A stretch of 64,000 bases of DNA from Meira nashicola (lineage: Eukaryota > Basidiomycota > Exobasidiomycetes > Exobasidiales > Brachybasidiaceae): positions 1 through 64,000 of the forward strand of contig BCJU01000009.1 of assembly GCA_001600355.1 (NCBI GenBank), written 5' to 3'. This document shows positions 20,989 through 31,271 of the stretch, piece after piece. The number at the start of each line of letters is the position of its first letter. Position 1 is the stretch's first letter. Position numbers and translations under genes: made by a program. A model generated the notes under the pieces. It searched no databases. It saw only the letters and a program-made list of their open reading frames with translations, and was not told the origin of the DNA.

Positions 20989-21807
20989 CTAGTCATCGGA
21001 TCGCAAGTGCACAATCGCATCTTCAATTGCTTGAATGTCCTCCTCGTACGCCGAAAGCACATATCCATCAAATCCTTGTATGCCTGTCTCGACACAATTC
21101 ATTTTTGAAACAATATCATCATGCAAATCAGCGAATGTGGCCATAATACCGTTTAGCTCACATTCACTTGAAGGATCGATATGAAGCCAATCTGCTGCAA
21201 AAACATACTCTTCAAAAAAGTCATCAGGATTAGCGTCATCCCCTATAAAGTTGTCGGCCTCCTTTCCATATAATGTTGCTAAATCAATCTCCTTCCCTTC
21301 TTCCTTGGCTTCTTTTCGAAACTTTCTAACGTGTTGGAAGAAGTATTCAAATTGGGAAACATGAAACCACTTTGCCCAGCGACAATTTAAATCCTCAATC
21401 ACAAGAGCATGTCTATCGTTACGCCAGGTCTTTTTATTAGCTTCGACCACCTCGCCGGTAGCACGATCTACTTGGGCCGGTAGAAACGGTTGTCGATATC
21501 TTTGAGGAATTTCTGTGACATCTCTTTTAAATATGGCACTCATTTCCTCGGGTGTTTGTGTTACCGGCAAGAATAGGTCTAATTCCGTATGTAAAAGGTC
21601 GCGAAGCTGCTCCGGCGATAAGGGTACTCCACGTGGATTTGGGTTTCGATATGGATGAATGGTCCAACTCCAATGAATTGGTCCATTACCTACATTATAT
21701 TTAGCGAGGTTGTCTAAAATCTTATTCTCGATATCCAATCGTTCTTTTGACTTTTCCTTATCGTGNGCATCGCCAAAAGGAATTGTGATCAAGATAGGTC
21801 GACCCAT
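20989..21807 (-). CDS. Uncharacterised cytosolic protein
   Basis: Single exon of 272 residues from ATG 21807, ending at TAG 20989. The protein is hydrophilic and acidic, with no signal peptide or membrane segment. Notable parts are an N-terminal strand (RPILITIPFGD), a Pro-rich segment around residues 52-65 (HPYRNPNPRGVPLSPEQ), a Trp-rich stretch (CRWAKWFHVSQFEYFF) and an acidic end. No family is recognised. A GGCGCTGCGCAT word lies 81 bases upstream of the start. Confidence 0.65.
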   Translation of the reverse strand: MGRPILITIPFGDXHDKEKSKERLDIENKILDNLAKYNVGNGPIHWSWTIHPYRNPNPRGVPLSPEQLRDLLHTELDLFLPVTQTPEEMSAIFKRDVTEIPQRYRQPFLPAQVDRATGEVVEANKKTWRNDRHALVIEDLNCRWAKWFHVSQFEYFFQHVRKFRKEAKEEGKEIDLATLYGKEADNFIGDDANPDDFFEEYVFAADWLHIDPSSECELNGIMATFADLHDDIVSKMNCVETGIQGFDGYVLSAYEEDIQAIEDAIVHLRSDD

Positions 21808-22401
21808 GTTGGTGGTAAGGTTGGTGGTAAGTGAAATACGTTGTTGTGGCTCTTTACGCCTTTCTTACGTTACAGTCAAAGAGGACTGGCGCTGCGCATA
21901 TACGTCTACCAGTAGAGTGCGCGTATCGGTTTGTTGCACACAGTCAAGCTAAGGTCTTCTAGGAGCACCTTCTTTGTTACGAAGACCTACCAATTCTATA
22001 CCTGATGTGTCATTCGACGAGTGCCAGAGTATAACGAAAGAATCTGACGATTTATGTCAAATCGACTTATCACTAACGAGTCTAGCAAAGTCAAAAAGAA
22101 ACGCAATTGCGCGTTGGCTTTCGCTTTACTTGTATAGTCACCTATTTTTTCTTTTTTCTTTTTCCTTTTTAATATCGTGAATTGTTAGAATAACGTATTT
22201 GAATCATGATGAGTACCTATGCTTTTAGACTAGCTGTAACACATTCAGGTCCGACTGGAGTATAAGCGCAATCTGCGAGGTAGAAAAGGAAAATGCGTCT
22301 CGGTCATTTTCCGAATATGAGATACCCCGACTTTTTGTGTATAGTAGAATTTATAACGGTATATAATAACAAGCTTATCTTACAGATTGAATCTCTTAGC
22401 A
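21808..22401. other. Divergent intergenic region
   Basis: Shared upstream region of the uncharacterised gene and the aldolase gene. It contains GGCGCTGCGCAT at 21888-21899 and a T-rich run near 22143-22170. No gene seen. Confidence 0.35.
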
Positions 22402-23358
22402 ATGCTCTTTTTACGCTCGATCCAAAACATATCCAAACATACTAGATTTTCAAGATTTCACACAATGGCACCCGATCTTGCTCAATTATCTTCCAATCAA
22501 ACTTTTCGCTCAAAGGAGACTTCAAAGGCCGCCAACGAAGCATATATTCCAAATCCAATCAAAGAACAATTAAGTAAAAATCAATTAACATATGCATTCA
22601 CAGTCAAATTATGCAGAAGTATAGAAGTTGTTCAAATGGCAAAACAAGCAGGTTATGGTGGTATTTTAATCGATTTAGAACATTCACCTTTAAGTGTTGA
22701 ACAAACGGGTCAAATTTGTATTGCTGCTTTAACGGCAGGAATTTGTCCGATCGTACGTGTACCACAATTAGAACGTCATTGGATTTCAAGAACGTTAGAT
22801 TTAGGTGCTTTAGGAATTTTAGTTCCACATGTTAAAACAGTTGAAGATGCAAAATTAATCGTTGATTATTCACGTTTTCAACCAATTGGTTCACGTTCTG
22901 CTGTGGCAGGTTTACCACATCTTGGTTATCAATCTTTTCCAACTTCGATCGCAAATGAAGCATGTAATAAAGCAACTTTAGTTATGGTAATGATTGAAAC
23001 TTGTGAAGCTTTAGAGAATGTTGAAGAAATTGCAAAAGTACCTGGAATTGATCAATTATTAATTGGAACAAATGATCTTACAGCCGAACTTGGAATCCCT
23101 GGTCAATATGATGATCCAAAATTAGAACAAGCTTATAAATGTGTTATTGAAGCAGCTCAAAAGAATAACTTAAGCGTAGGAATTGGTGGTTTAGCTTCTC
23201 GTCCTGATTTAGTAGAAAAGTTTGCTAAAATGGGTGCAAGATTCGTAATGGCAGGTACCGATCAAGTATTACTCATGGCAGCAGCAAAACAAAATGCCTC
23301 TTCAATGGCATCTATGCGCGATCGTATCATCGAAGAAGAAGAGAAGAATAAAAATTGA
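22402..23358 (+). CDS. HpcH/HpaI-family aldolase, probably mitochondrial
   Basis: Single exon of 318 residues from ATG 22402. The N-terminal 24 residues (MLFLRSIQNISKHTRFSRFH) are basic, Ser-rich and free of acids, as in mitochondrial presequences; a second Met at residue 25 would give a cytosolic form. The catalytic barrel shows the conserved DLEHSP (base/metal region), an Arg in CPIVRVP, and metal ligands in MIETCEAL (Glu) and IGTNDLTAELGIPG (Asp). Family members are class II pyruvate aldolases that cleave 4-hydroxy-2-oxo acids into pyruvate plus an aldehyde, or work in reverse. The C-terminus carries VIAGTDQ-like FVMAGTDQVLLM, typical of the family. The real substrate is unknown. Neighbours give no pathway, but pyruvate-forming enzymes are also found at 26.9-30.8 kb. 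Confidence 0.9.
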   Translation: MLFLRSIQNISKHTRFSRFHTMAPDLAQLSSNQTFRSKETSKAANEAYIPNPIKEQLSKNQLTYAFTVKLCRSIEVVQMAKQAGYGGILIDLEHSPLSVEQTGQICIAALTAGICPIVRVPQLERHWISRTLDLGALGILVPHVKTVEDAKLIVDYSRFQPIGSRSAVAGLPHLGYQSFPTSIANEACNKATLVMVMIETCEALENVEEIAKVPGIDQLLIGTNDLTAELGIPGQYDDPKLEQAYKCVIEAAQKNNLSVGIGGLASRPDLVEKFAKMGARFVMAGTDQVLLMAAAKQNASSMASMRDRIIEEEEKNKN

Positions 23359-23407
23359 TATTTTGTCATGTAAATTATAATACAATTATATTATTGTACA
23401 GCTCATC

Positions 23408-24025
23408 TTACGAAGAAGTAAAATCGGAATAAAAAGGTTGCAGGGGTAAACTTCCAAAAGCTTCTAGGAAAGCAACATTATTAAGCAAAGATTCAGCATC
23501 CCACAACAACATCTCATCATGAAGAAAAGATTCTGTTGTTGGTGGAGGTATTTCAGTAAGATGATTCATATCAGGCCATCCAGAAGTGCTTGATTCGCGA
23601 AATACAATTTTTCTATAAGTAGTATCACCCTATCTAGGTCTTTTTAATAGGTATTTATCGATTATATCATTAATATATAATTTACCTTGATCGTATACTA
23701 TCCTGGTAAGAATTAAAATGATAGATTTTATACTACTAAAAATGTTAAAAGGAACTTCATTAGTAATAGGATCTAAAACGCTTGTTGCAACTTTATAGTT
23801 ATTTCGAAATATTTAAACAGATAATCGATTATACGTAGATGCATAAATTATTGCTTTTTGAACTATGACTGGATCAAGATTAACATCGGAAGGATTTACA
23901 GTAGAGAACGCAGCACCATTTTCAGGTAATTGACAATATTCTACAGAAGGAGTGATGGGAATCGTTCTTGTATTTGTTCCAACGAATACAGATAACAAGA
24001 ACGCCGATAAGATCAAGACCCTCAT
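23408..24025 (-). pseudogene. Decayed beta-lactamase-like serine hydrolase
   Basis: One continuous minus-strand frame from ATG 24025 to TAA 23408 (206 codons) with two internal stops, a TAA right after YNRLSV and a TAG before GDTTYRK. It starts with a signal peptide (LILSAFLLSVFVGTNT). The readable parts match fungal class-C beta-lactamase / esterase EstB-like proteins: DPVIVQKAIIYAS, a VDYD-like opening, FSSIKSI around the S-x-x-K nucleophile motif, and YDQGKLYINDIIDKYL. The catalytic Tyr domain and most of the C-terminal half are missing: the frame goes from HLTEIPPP to an unrelated short end. Intact homologues are roughly 400 residues. It appears to be inactivated by point stops and internal deletion. 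Confidence 0.8.
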
Positions 24026-25097
24026 AATGATAGGTTGGTCGGTTAGAGGAATAAATTCTCATCATTTTTATCAGAGACCCCTAACTATATATATATATAT
24101 CAACGGGACCATTGTGTTCTTATTTCTCTCATATTCTCGGAAATTCACCATTTATAAAGCCGAGTGACAACGGTAACCCTTCCTAAACATGTGTTTTCTA
24201 CCGATTAGCGGTAAATTGGCGTTCATACAAAGTAACAAATGTGGGGTTGCCTCAGATTCAAAATGTGACAAGCAAAAATACTGTGTTTCTTCTATTCTCG
24301 CGTTATAAATTCGGGATCTTGGTTTCTTACTAGCGTATCTGTGAGAGAAAATACAACAATCAATCAATCTATTAAATCATCATTGTAAAAGAGTATGTCA
24401 TATACCTTAAATAAAGAGTTAGTTTACATAAGATAGCCAAAACAATGAAATTAAGAGTTGCTTACGTAAAACGCTTCACGGGCATAGAAGCACTACAGGA
24501 TAAAATTAGAACAAGCTGACAGGTTCAAGCCAGCACTTCATGTTACGCTTTAGCTGCAATGCCAAACGCTTTGGTCTGTGAATTTATACTGTATCATATT
24601 GATGTTTGATTTAATAGTGACCGGTCCTATTTAGATATAATATCGGTATAAAGAAGGAGAGCGAAAAGGAATTTAATCTAGAATTTTCCCATGGAAAGAC
24701 GGAATATAATAAAACTCCCCTTATTTATCGGTAGCAATTTATACGCCAGCACAATATTATCCGAAAAGATGATTCATGTAAATGAGTTTGAGTCCCTAAG
24801 TAAGGTCGGGAGATCCGTTTCTTAGATCGGACCTCTTTTTGCCTAAGTACCTTTGAGATATATTCAATTAATTCTCATACCGACTCTTTTCATGCTTTGT
24901 TTTAATTATGCAGAAGCTTTCTAGAACTGCAGGAATGAAGTTATTTAAGAGTGAGTGAAGAGGATGAACAGGAATTGTATAGAAGAGAAGTACGAGAGAG
25001 GGTAAGAAAGGAAACAGGAGCACTGTAAAACCAGTGATGCTATTTAATCGACCTGCGATTATTTAAAGAGGCTTTGAAAGCTGTTATACTCGGGTTG
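24026..25097. other. Intergenic, 1.07 kb
   Basis: No supported gene. A short (AT)n run lies near 24087-24102. It includes the promoter side of the serine-hydrolase relic. Confidence 0.35.
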
Positions 25098-26091
25098 TCA
25101 ATTAGAGCATTGGTGCTTCTTCTTTTGATCGTCATGATGGTGTTTATTCTTTTTTTCACTCTTCATTTTGTGATGATGATGATGATGATGGTGACGAGAA
25201 CCTTTATGACCTCTATTCTTTTGATGATCTGGCTTATTCTCTTTTGCATTTTGAGTATTTTTGTTGTCTTTATTTGAAGTGTTTCCATTTGCATTGTTCT
25301 TTGTTTGACCATTTAAATTGGATTGCTTATGTGAACCTTCTGAAATCGTAATAGTTGCTGAACCTGATGAACCAGCATAGGCTTCTGTAGCAATAACTTG
25401 AGGTTGAGTATCTAAACTGCCTAATATCATTCCTGCATTTTTCCATGCGTTTACATGATTTGCAAAAGTGATTGTTCCGCTTGTTCTTTTCGTATGACGG
25501 CGAGAGATGAATTGAACGTGAGATTTACCTTTTTTATCTATACAACCTGCTCCGCCTGGCGTTGTACAAAAGGTATATAAATCACCATCACTTTCAAACG
25601 TTCCCTTTATATCTTTAGCTCCTGGACCACAAGGTGCATATTTTCCATAATTGTCAATAATGTAATATTCTACGCAATGACTTCCTACAGACCAGCCGTA
25701 TAAGGATAAGTATGCTCCATTACCTTCTACTTCAAACGATCCATCGTAGGAAAGTACACTGAAAAGAAGAAAAGAATGCAACTTTAGTAAGTATGTACTT
25801 TTTCATACTCGAAGCTTCTACTTACCGGTCCGTTTTACCATTTCTAAAACCTTTGGCATCAATTGCATCATCGACGCCATGCCATTGAAAAGAGTATGTT
25901 CCTGCTTTATCGCCTTTCGCAGTGTAAGAACCTTTTACCTTGCTATCCCAAACGCTGGCAAAGTATTTCCCACTTTCATCCCAACCATAAGGCATGGTTT
26001 GTAAGCTAGAATTCTCTGTAGAACCGTATACAGCTTTAAACGAAAGGCAAAATTGCAAGATGAAGAATGAAAGCCATAAGTTAGACAGCAT
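25098..26091 (-). CDS. GH11 endo-1,4-beta-xylanase with His-rich C-terminal tail
   Basis: Two exons, 25826-26091 and 25098-25758, with a 67-base intron; 308 residues. A signal peptide (LWLSFFILQFCLSFKAVYG) directs secretion. The GH11 jelly roll is clear: GTYSFQW, SYDGSFEVEGNGAYLSLYGW, then VEYYIIDNYGKY with catalytic nucleophile Glu119, and ANHVNAWKNAGMILG followed by VIATEAY with acid/base Glu214. The enzyme cleaves internal beta-1,4 bonds of xylan. After the catalytic domain (ends about residue 226) comes an unusual tail of about 80 residues, rich in Asn, Lys and His, with eight consecutive His encoded by a (GAT)n-like repeat on the plus strand. There is no CBM1 domain. Both catalytic Glu are present, so activity is expected. 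Confidence 0.92.
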
Positions 26092-26941
26092 TATGAAGAG
26101 GGAGATGGACAGGAATGAGGGGGGAAGAGGAGATGGTGATGACGATACAAAGATTTGTTTGATTCAGTATGAACCTCTTTAAATAGCTACTTAAATTGTA
26201 ATTAGAAAGAAATATGGAGTCGGCTATCATCGCTTATAATGGGAAAGACTGTTATGTGGCTTATCATATGGTGAAAAAGCTCAAAGCATCTTGACCAAAA
26301 AAAAGTGTAATTTTTTGCTCTTACGTACGACTATACCCATCATGTAGATTTCCGAAGATTTTCCTTTTTTTAGGCCGTTGAAGAGCACTGACAAAAATTA
26401 AAAATAGAACGTTTTATGTATGTACCTGCATATTACGCCCGCATGCTCCCGTCCCTAAACTCATTCATTATTACGCCCTAAAAGCTGCACCCTGCTTAAT
26501 GCTTAGAACCCCGATCGCGCATCGTACAGTACTCGATCCAATCAACAATTTCTAGCCACAATAACGTTAGCATACCCTTTTATGCACCTTTTTATTCGGA
26601 ATTATAGGAATGAGTGAGAAAAGGGTTTTACAAGAATATTCCAAAACGTATTATGTCGGTGAATAAAAGTCGGTTTTTCCGATTTTATAATAAAAAAGGA
26701 GCAGGGTAAACTGTCACTGCAATTTTTCTTTGTAGTCAAAACGCAATGGTAAACGTATGTAAGGCTATTTTGCACTAATTTTAAAGTTTAAGCCAATACT
26801 GCTAAACATCGCTGACATACATTATGTTTGTCATTTTATATTTTCACATATTTTGATTAATAGATTTAGGAAAACTGACTGGATATGTGAAAGCTAAAAA
26901 GATTGACACATAAATCGTTACATAAACAATTTTGCAAGCAG
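26092..26941. other. Intergenic
   Basis: Upstream region of the xylanase gene and 3' side of the malic-enzyme gene. No gene seen. Confidence 0.35.
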
Positions 26942-28692
26942 TTATTTGTACTCAGCTTTCCATTGATAGGCCCGAACGATTTTCTTGATATCGTCTGAAT
27001 CCTTAAAATTTCTTTCATTGTTGCCATCTTTTCTGCTTTGTTCGATCACTGCAACCGCAATATCTACGTTAACTTCTTGAACTCTTTCTAAATCAGGTAA
27101 AATCATTCCTTTTTTACGTTCTTCTTTTGTAACCTGCTTTGAAAGTGCATCAGAAGCTGCAACAATCATTGATTTTGTAAGCAAATTTGATTTTGAAATA
27201 ATTGCACCTAAACTAATTCCAGGATAAATCAAAGCATTGTTGCATTCGGAAATAAAGTATTTATCTCCAGAATCAATCGTTACCGGATCAAATGGTGAAC
27301 CAGTTGCGATGATTGCTTTGCCTTTACTCCATTTAAGTGCATCTTTAGGTGTGCATTCATGAAGTTCAGTAGGATTGCTCAAAGGTAAAACGATTGGCCT
27401 TTCAACATTTTTCGACATTGATTCAACAATTTCTTGAGTGAACGCGCCAGGTTGTGTTGAAGTACCAATGAGGATATCCGGTTGAATTTTNTTGATCACC
27501 TNTAAAAGAGATGAACCATTTTTATACATTTCCCTTTCTGACGCTTTTCGCGCGAAATTAGCTCTTGTTTTAGCAAATCCAATCTTTGCTTTTTTATCAA
27601 TCATATCGTCAAAGATTAAACCTTCTTTATCGATTATCCAAAATTGATCAGAAACNNATTTCTTTTCTGCAGAATCATCTTCTTTAAGAGCGAATTGCTT
27701 TGCATCTGCAATTTGTTCGCAAATTCCCATTCCAGCCGTACCTGCTCCGAAAATTACAACTTTCGCATCTTNAATCTTACGGCCAGTCTCTANNAATGCT
27801 GANTTAATACAAGCTAAAGTAACAGCACCTGTACCTTGGATATCATCATTAAAGACTGCATGCTTGTTTTGATAATTGTCCAAAATCTTTTTTGCATTAT
27901 GAAGACCAAAATCTTCAAAGTGAATCAATGCGTTAGGAAACTTATTTCTTGTTGCAGAAACGAATTGATCGATAAAGTTTTCATAATCTTCTCCTTCAAT
28001 TCGGTTTGATTTCCATCTAAACAGTAGGAAGAAAGGTGTAAGAAAATGTTGTTAATTTAAGTGATAAAAGGTGATGCTTACCCTAGATATAATGGATCTT
28101 TTAGCAAACTTGTATTGTTTGTTCCAACGTCTAAGCATATAGAAATTGTTTTAACTGGATCGATTCCTGCAATAGCAGTATAGAGGGTTGCTTTTGCTGT
28201 ACTAATACCCATGCCACCAACACCTTGATCTCCTATTCCTAGAATTTGTTCACCATCAGAAACGACGATGAGATCGATTGAATTTTGTTCTTTAACGTGA
28301 TCATCATACAATTCTTCAATATCTTTTTGATTTTTAATATGTGGAAATGAGAGAAAACAACCTTCTGGCTTTCTGAATAAAGCGGAAAACTTTTTGATAG
28401 CTTCTCCTTCTGTTGGAGTATAGATGATTGGTAACATTTCAATCAAATGTGTTTGTAAAAGAGCATAAAATAAAACCGTATTTTGATCACGCATCGAAAC
28501 GAGAAAAGCATTCTTTTCTAAATTTGATTCTGCATTTTGATATTGACGATAAGCTCTTTTTATTTGATCGTCTAGAGAATTTATACCATATGGTAACCAA
28601 GAATGTAGTTTAAGTTTTTTTCTTTCTTCTTGAGAAAACGCTGAACCTTTGTTGATGCTTGGATTTGTAAGTTGTATTGGAGAATCAGACAT
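26942..28692 (-). CDS. NAD(P)-dependent malic enzyme
   Basis: Two exons, 28082-28692 and 26942-28016, with a 65-base intron; 561 residues. It catalyses oxidative decarboxylation of malate to pyruvate and CO2. Signatures: IIYTPTEGEA with the catalytic Tyr, GIGDQGVGGMGI, FEDFG and VFNDDIQGTGAV containing the divalent-metal Glu/Asp ligands, and the dinucleotide motif VIFGAGTAGMGI. The C-terminal LSNPTELHECTP is also typical. The N-terminus (MSDSPIQLTNP) has no presequence, so the enzyme is probably cytosolic. Most malic enzymes have V in YTPTVGE; here it is E. A few ambiguous bases affect single residues. It is divergent from the lactate-oxidising-type gene, with a malate-transporter-type gene beyond it. 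Confidence 0.95.
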
Positions 28693-29497
28693 GGTTGAAA
28701 ATTGCTTGCTTCCTAATAAGATATGTGAACGTTGAAGATCTCAGATATATATGTTGTACACATATATATACTCTTATGTTATTAATATTGCTCCCGATAA
28801 CTTGACGTATGATCAAGGCTTTGTTTACTACAGCACCTTTTTTATGTTATAGGCTAATTTAACCATCATGGAGATGTACGATCCGATCCTTTCCGTTCGA
28901 TTGCATCATTTATGTTGATGTACTTTGTCTCATCGTAATACGTAGTTGTGGATAATCTTTTAATATCGGGAATGATGAAGGCGTGACAGCGTAGTATAGT
29001 TGGTACGCATTCGGGCACTACGGGCAAATCTTAGTGCCGAGTTTTAGTGTAAAAACTTTCCAGGACCTGCATCTGACACGTGTACTATGCATATGCATGT
29101 TAGATACCGACGGCATATATAACACGTTCTTGCATCAAAGAAAGGACAGATAATTTTTGCCAACCATGCTGTGCCAACTTTCCTTTTCTTCGGACTTACC
29201 GAAGAGCACGAACTTATAAGCTAAAAAATCAAAATTAGGGACTTCGTCAACTTCTTCAAACACCTTCTGACGATCATCAAAACACAATTTCGTTCTTTTA
29301 TGTAGACAAGCATCAGAGTCTACAAGTGATGATGTAATTTAGTAGAAATTCGGTTTTATCCGATCAAACCAGAAGAGTCGCATTGAGATAAATGACGTGA
29401 TATTTTTGTTTAGCTATGAACGGATATAAATAAGGTGTCAAAAATGAGTAGAAATGAGTACCAATCTTCAAAATTGACAATTTAATCAATCTTAACA
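28693..29497. promoter_or_regulatory. Divergent promoter of malic enzyme and FMN-dependent enzyme
   Basis: 805 bases between two divergent starts, so both genes can share control. A short inverted repeat made of ATATATAT blocks around GTAC sits at about 28743-28770. No specific operator is recognised. Confidence 0.4.
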
Positions 29498-30781
29498 ATG
29501 GTAAACCCTACTTTTGATCCGTCTTCATTGGTTCCAAATGTTTTCGCGCAGGGTCTCAAAGATGAAAGTCCTCAATTCTCATATCTTTTCCAAACACTGG
29601 AAAAGCAAGCAAAAGAAAAGTGAGAGTTATGATAATATCTCGAGCTTGTGCTTTTTTAGCTAACTTTAAAATTCTATTTTTTTATTCTATCTAGACTCAC
29701 TTCCGATGCATTCGGATACGTTCATGGTTCAGCAGGTGAAGGATTAACTAATGAAAACAACTTGAATGCTTTTAATCAATATAGCTTTATTCCTCAAAGA
29801 CTTGTTTCTTTCGATCGTGTCGATTTGAGTACAACTCTATTTGGTAAAAAGTATCCTTTTCCAATCGCGATTGCACCTGTAGGCGTTCAAACAATCTTTC
29901 ATCATAAAGGCGAAATAGCAACAGCATCAGCAGCAAAACGTTGCAATGTTCCTTATACGATGAGTACTGCCTCTGCAACGCCAATCGAAGATGTAGCAAA
30001 AGCAAACGAAGATGGTGATCGATTCTATCAATTATACTGGCCAGCGAACGAATATAATGAAATAACTGCAAGTTTCTTAAAACGTGCTCAATCTTCTGGT
30101 TATTCAGCTTTACTCGTTACATTAGATACTTTTGTTTTAGGTTGGCGACCAAGTGATTTAGATCATGGTTATAACCCTTTCTTAAGACCTGATCGCGTAG
30201 GAGTTGCTCTCTGTTTGAGTGATCCTGCTTTTCAAGCACATTACAAGAATAAATTTGGTCAAGATGTCGAAGAAGATTCCGCTAAAGCTGCTCAAGAAGC
30301 TGCATCTGTCATCTTTCCAGGTAAAAGTCATTCATGGGAAGATTTAAGCTTTTTGAGAAAACACTGGAAAGGTCCAATTGTTTTAAAAGGAATTCAAAAC
30401 GTATCAGATGCTAAAAAAGCAGTAGAATATGGAATGGATGGTATAGTTGTTTCTTCTCACGGTGGAAGGCAAATTGACGGAAACGTTGGTTCCTTGGAAG
30501 TTTTACCGGAAATCGTTGATTCAGTAGGACAATCTATTGAAATCTTGTTCGATTCTGGAATTCGTACAGGAGTTGATGCTGCAAAAGCACTTGCTCTAGG
30601 TGCAAAAATGGTTTTGATCGGACGTCCTTGGGTGTACGGTTTGGCTCTCGGAGGAAGTCAAGGTGTTGAACACGTAATAAAAGGTATTTTGGCTGACATG
30701 GAATTATCCCTTCGTTTGATGGGGATTCCTTCAGTTTCTCCAGATGTTTTGAATCGGTCATTATTGCGCAAAACTAAATGA
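29498..30781 (+). CDS. FMN-dependent alpha-hydroxy acid dehydrogenase, lactate 2-monooxygenase type
   Basis: Two exons, 29498-29619 and 29695-30781, with a 75-base intron; 402 residues. The (S)-2-hydroxy acid oxidase barrel is complete: PIAIAPVGVQ, TMSTASATP, LVTLDTFVLGWRPSDLDHGY, the active-site SSHGGRQIDG with the catalytic His and Arg, and FDSGIRTGVDAAKALALGA and VLIGRPWVYGLALGG for FMN phosphate. The long loop with LGWRPSDLDHGYNPFL is typical of lactate monooxygenase-like fungal proteins, which convert lactate to acetate, CO2 and water. Other 2-hydroxy acids remain possible. The usual SNHGGRQ has Ser instead of Asn. No cytochrome b2 heme domain and no presequence, so probably cytosolic. 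It lies between malic enzyme and a dicarboxylate transporter. Confidence 0.92.
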
Positions 30782-31271
30782 TTGGACACTTTGTTTTCTA
30801 CATCTTCTTTTTTATCATTCTAAATAATTAATAATTTTATTAAAAACCCGTAAAGTTGAATCGAGTAAGCTTTGATCGATGTATGAGCCCTACGAAGTTT
30901 GAACAAATATATATTCACCTGAAACTTTGATGAGAATCATACTAAATTGAATCTCGGCTTCTCCGACGATTTCTCGTGCGTAAACATTTTTCCGTTGTTC
31001 TGTTTTCGCGTTCCTGCTTTATGGCATAGCACTAGCGTAATTTCAACGTAGTGGAGGCATGACCGGATGGTTCCGATTAATCCATTTTCGATTAAAAAAT
31101 TCTGTCAGTAAACGTGGATCGGGAAGCTATAAGAGATCTAACTGTACTGGAAATTTTTGAGAAACAACAAAATAAGGAAAAGTCAAGTATTGGATTGACA
31201 AAGTTGGCTCTCTCTATTCAAATCGAAGAGAGTAATCTTATTGTTATCAATCGGTCTACAAAACGTTGAAA
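30782..31271. other. Intergenic
   Basis: Short region between two co-oriented genes. No gene seen. Confidence 0.3.
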
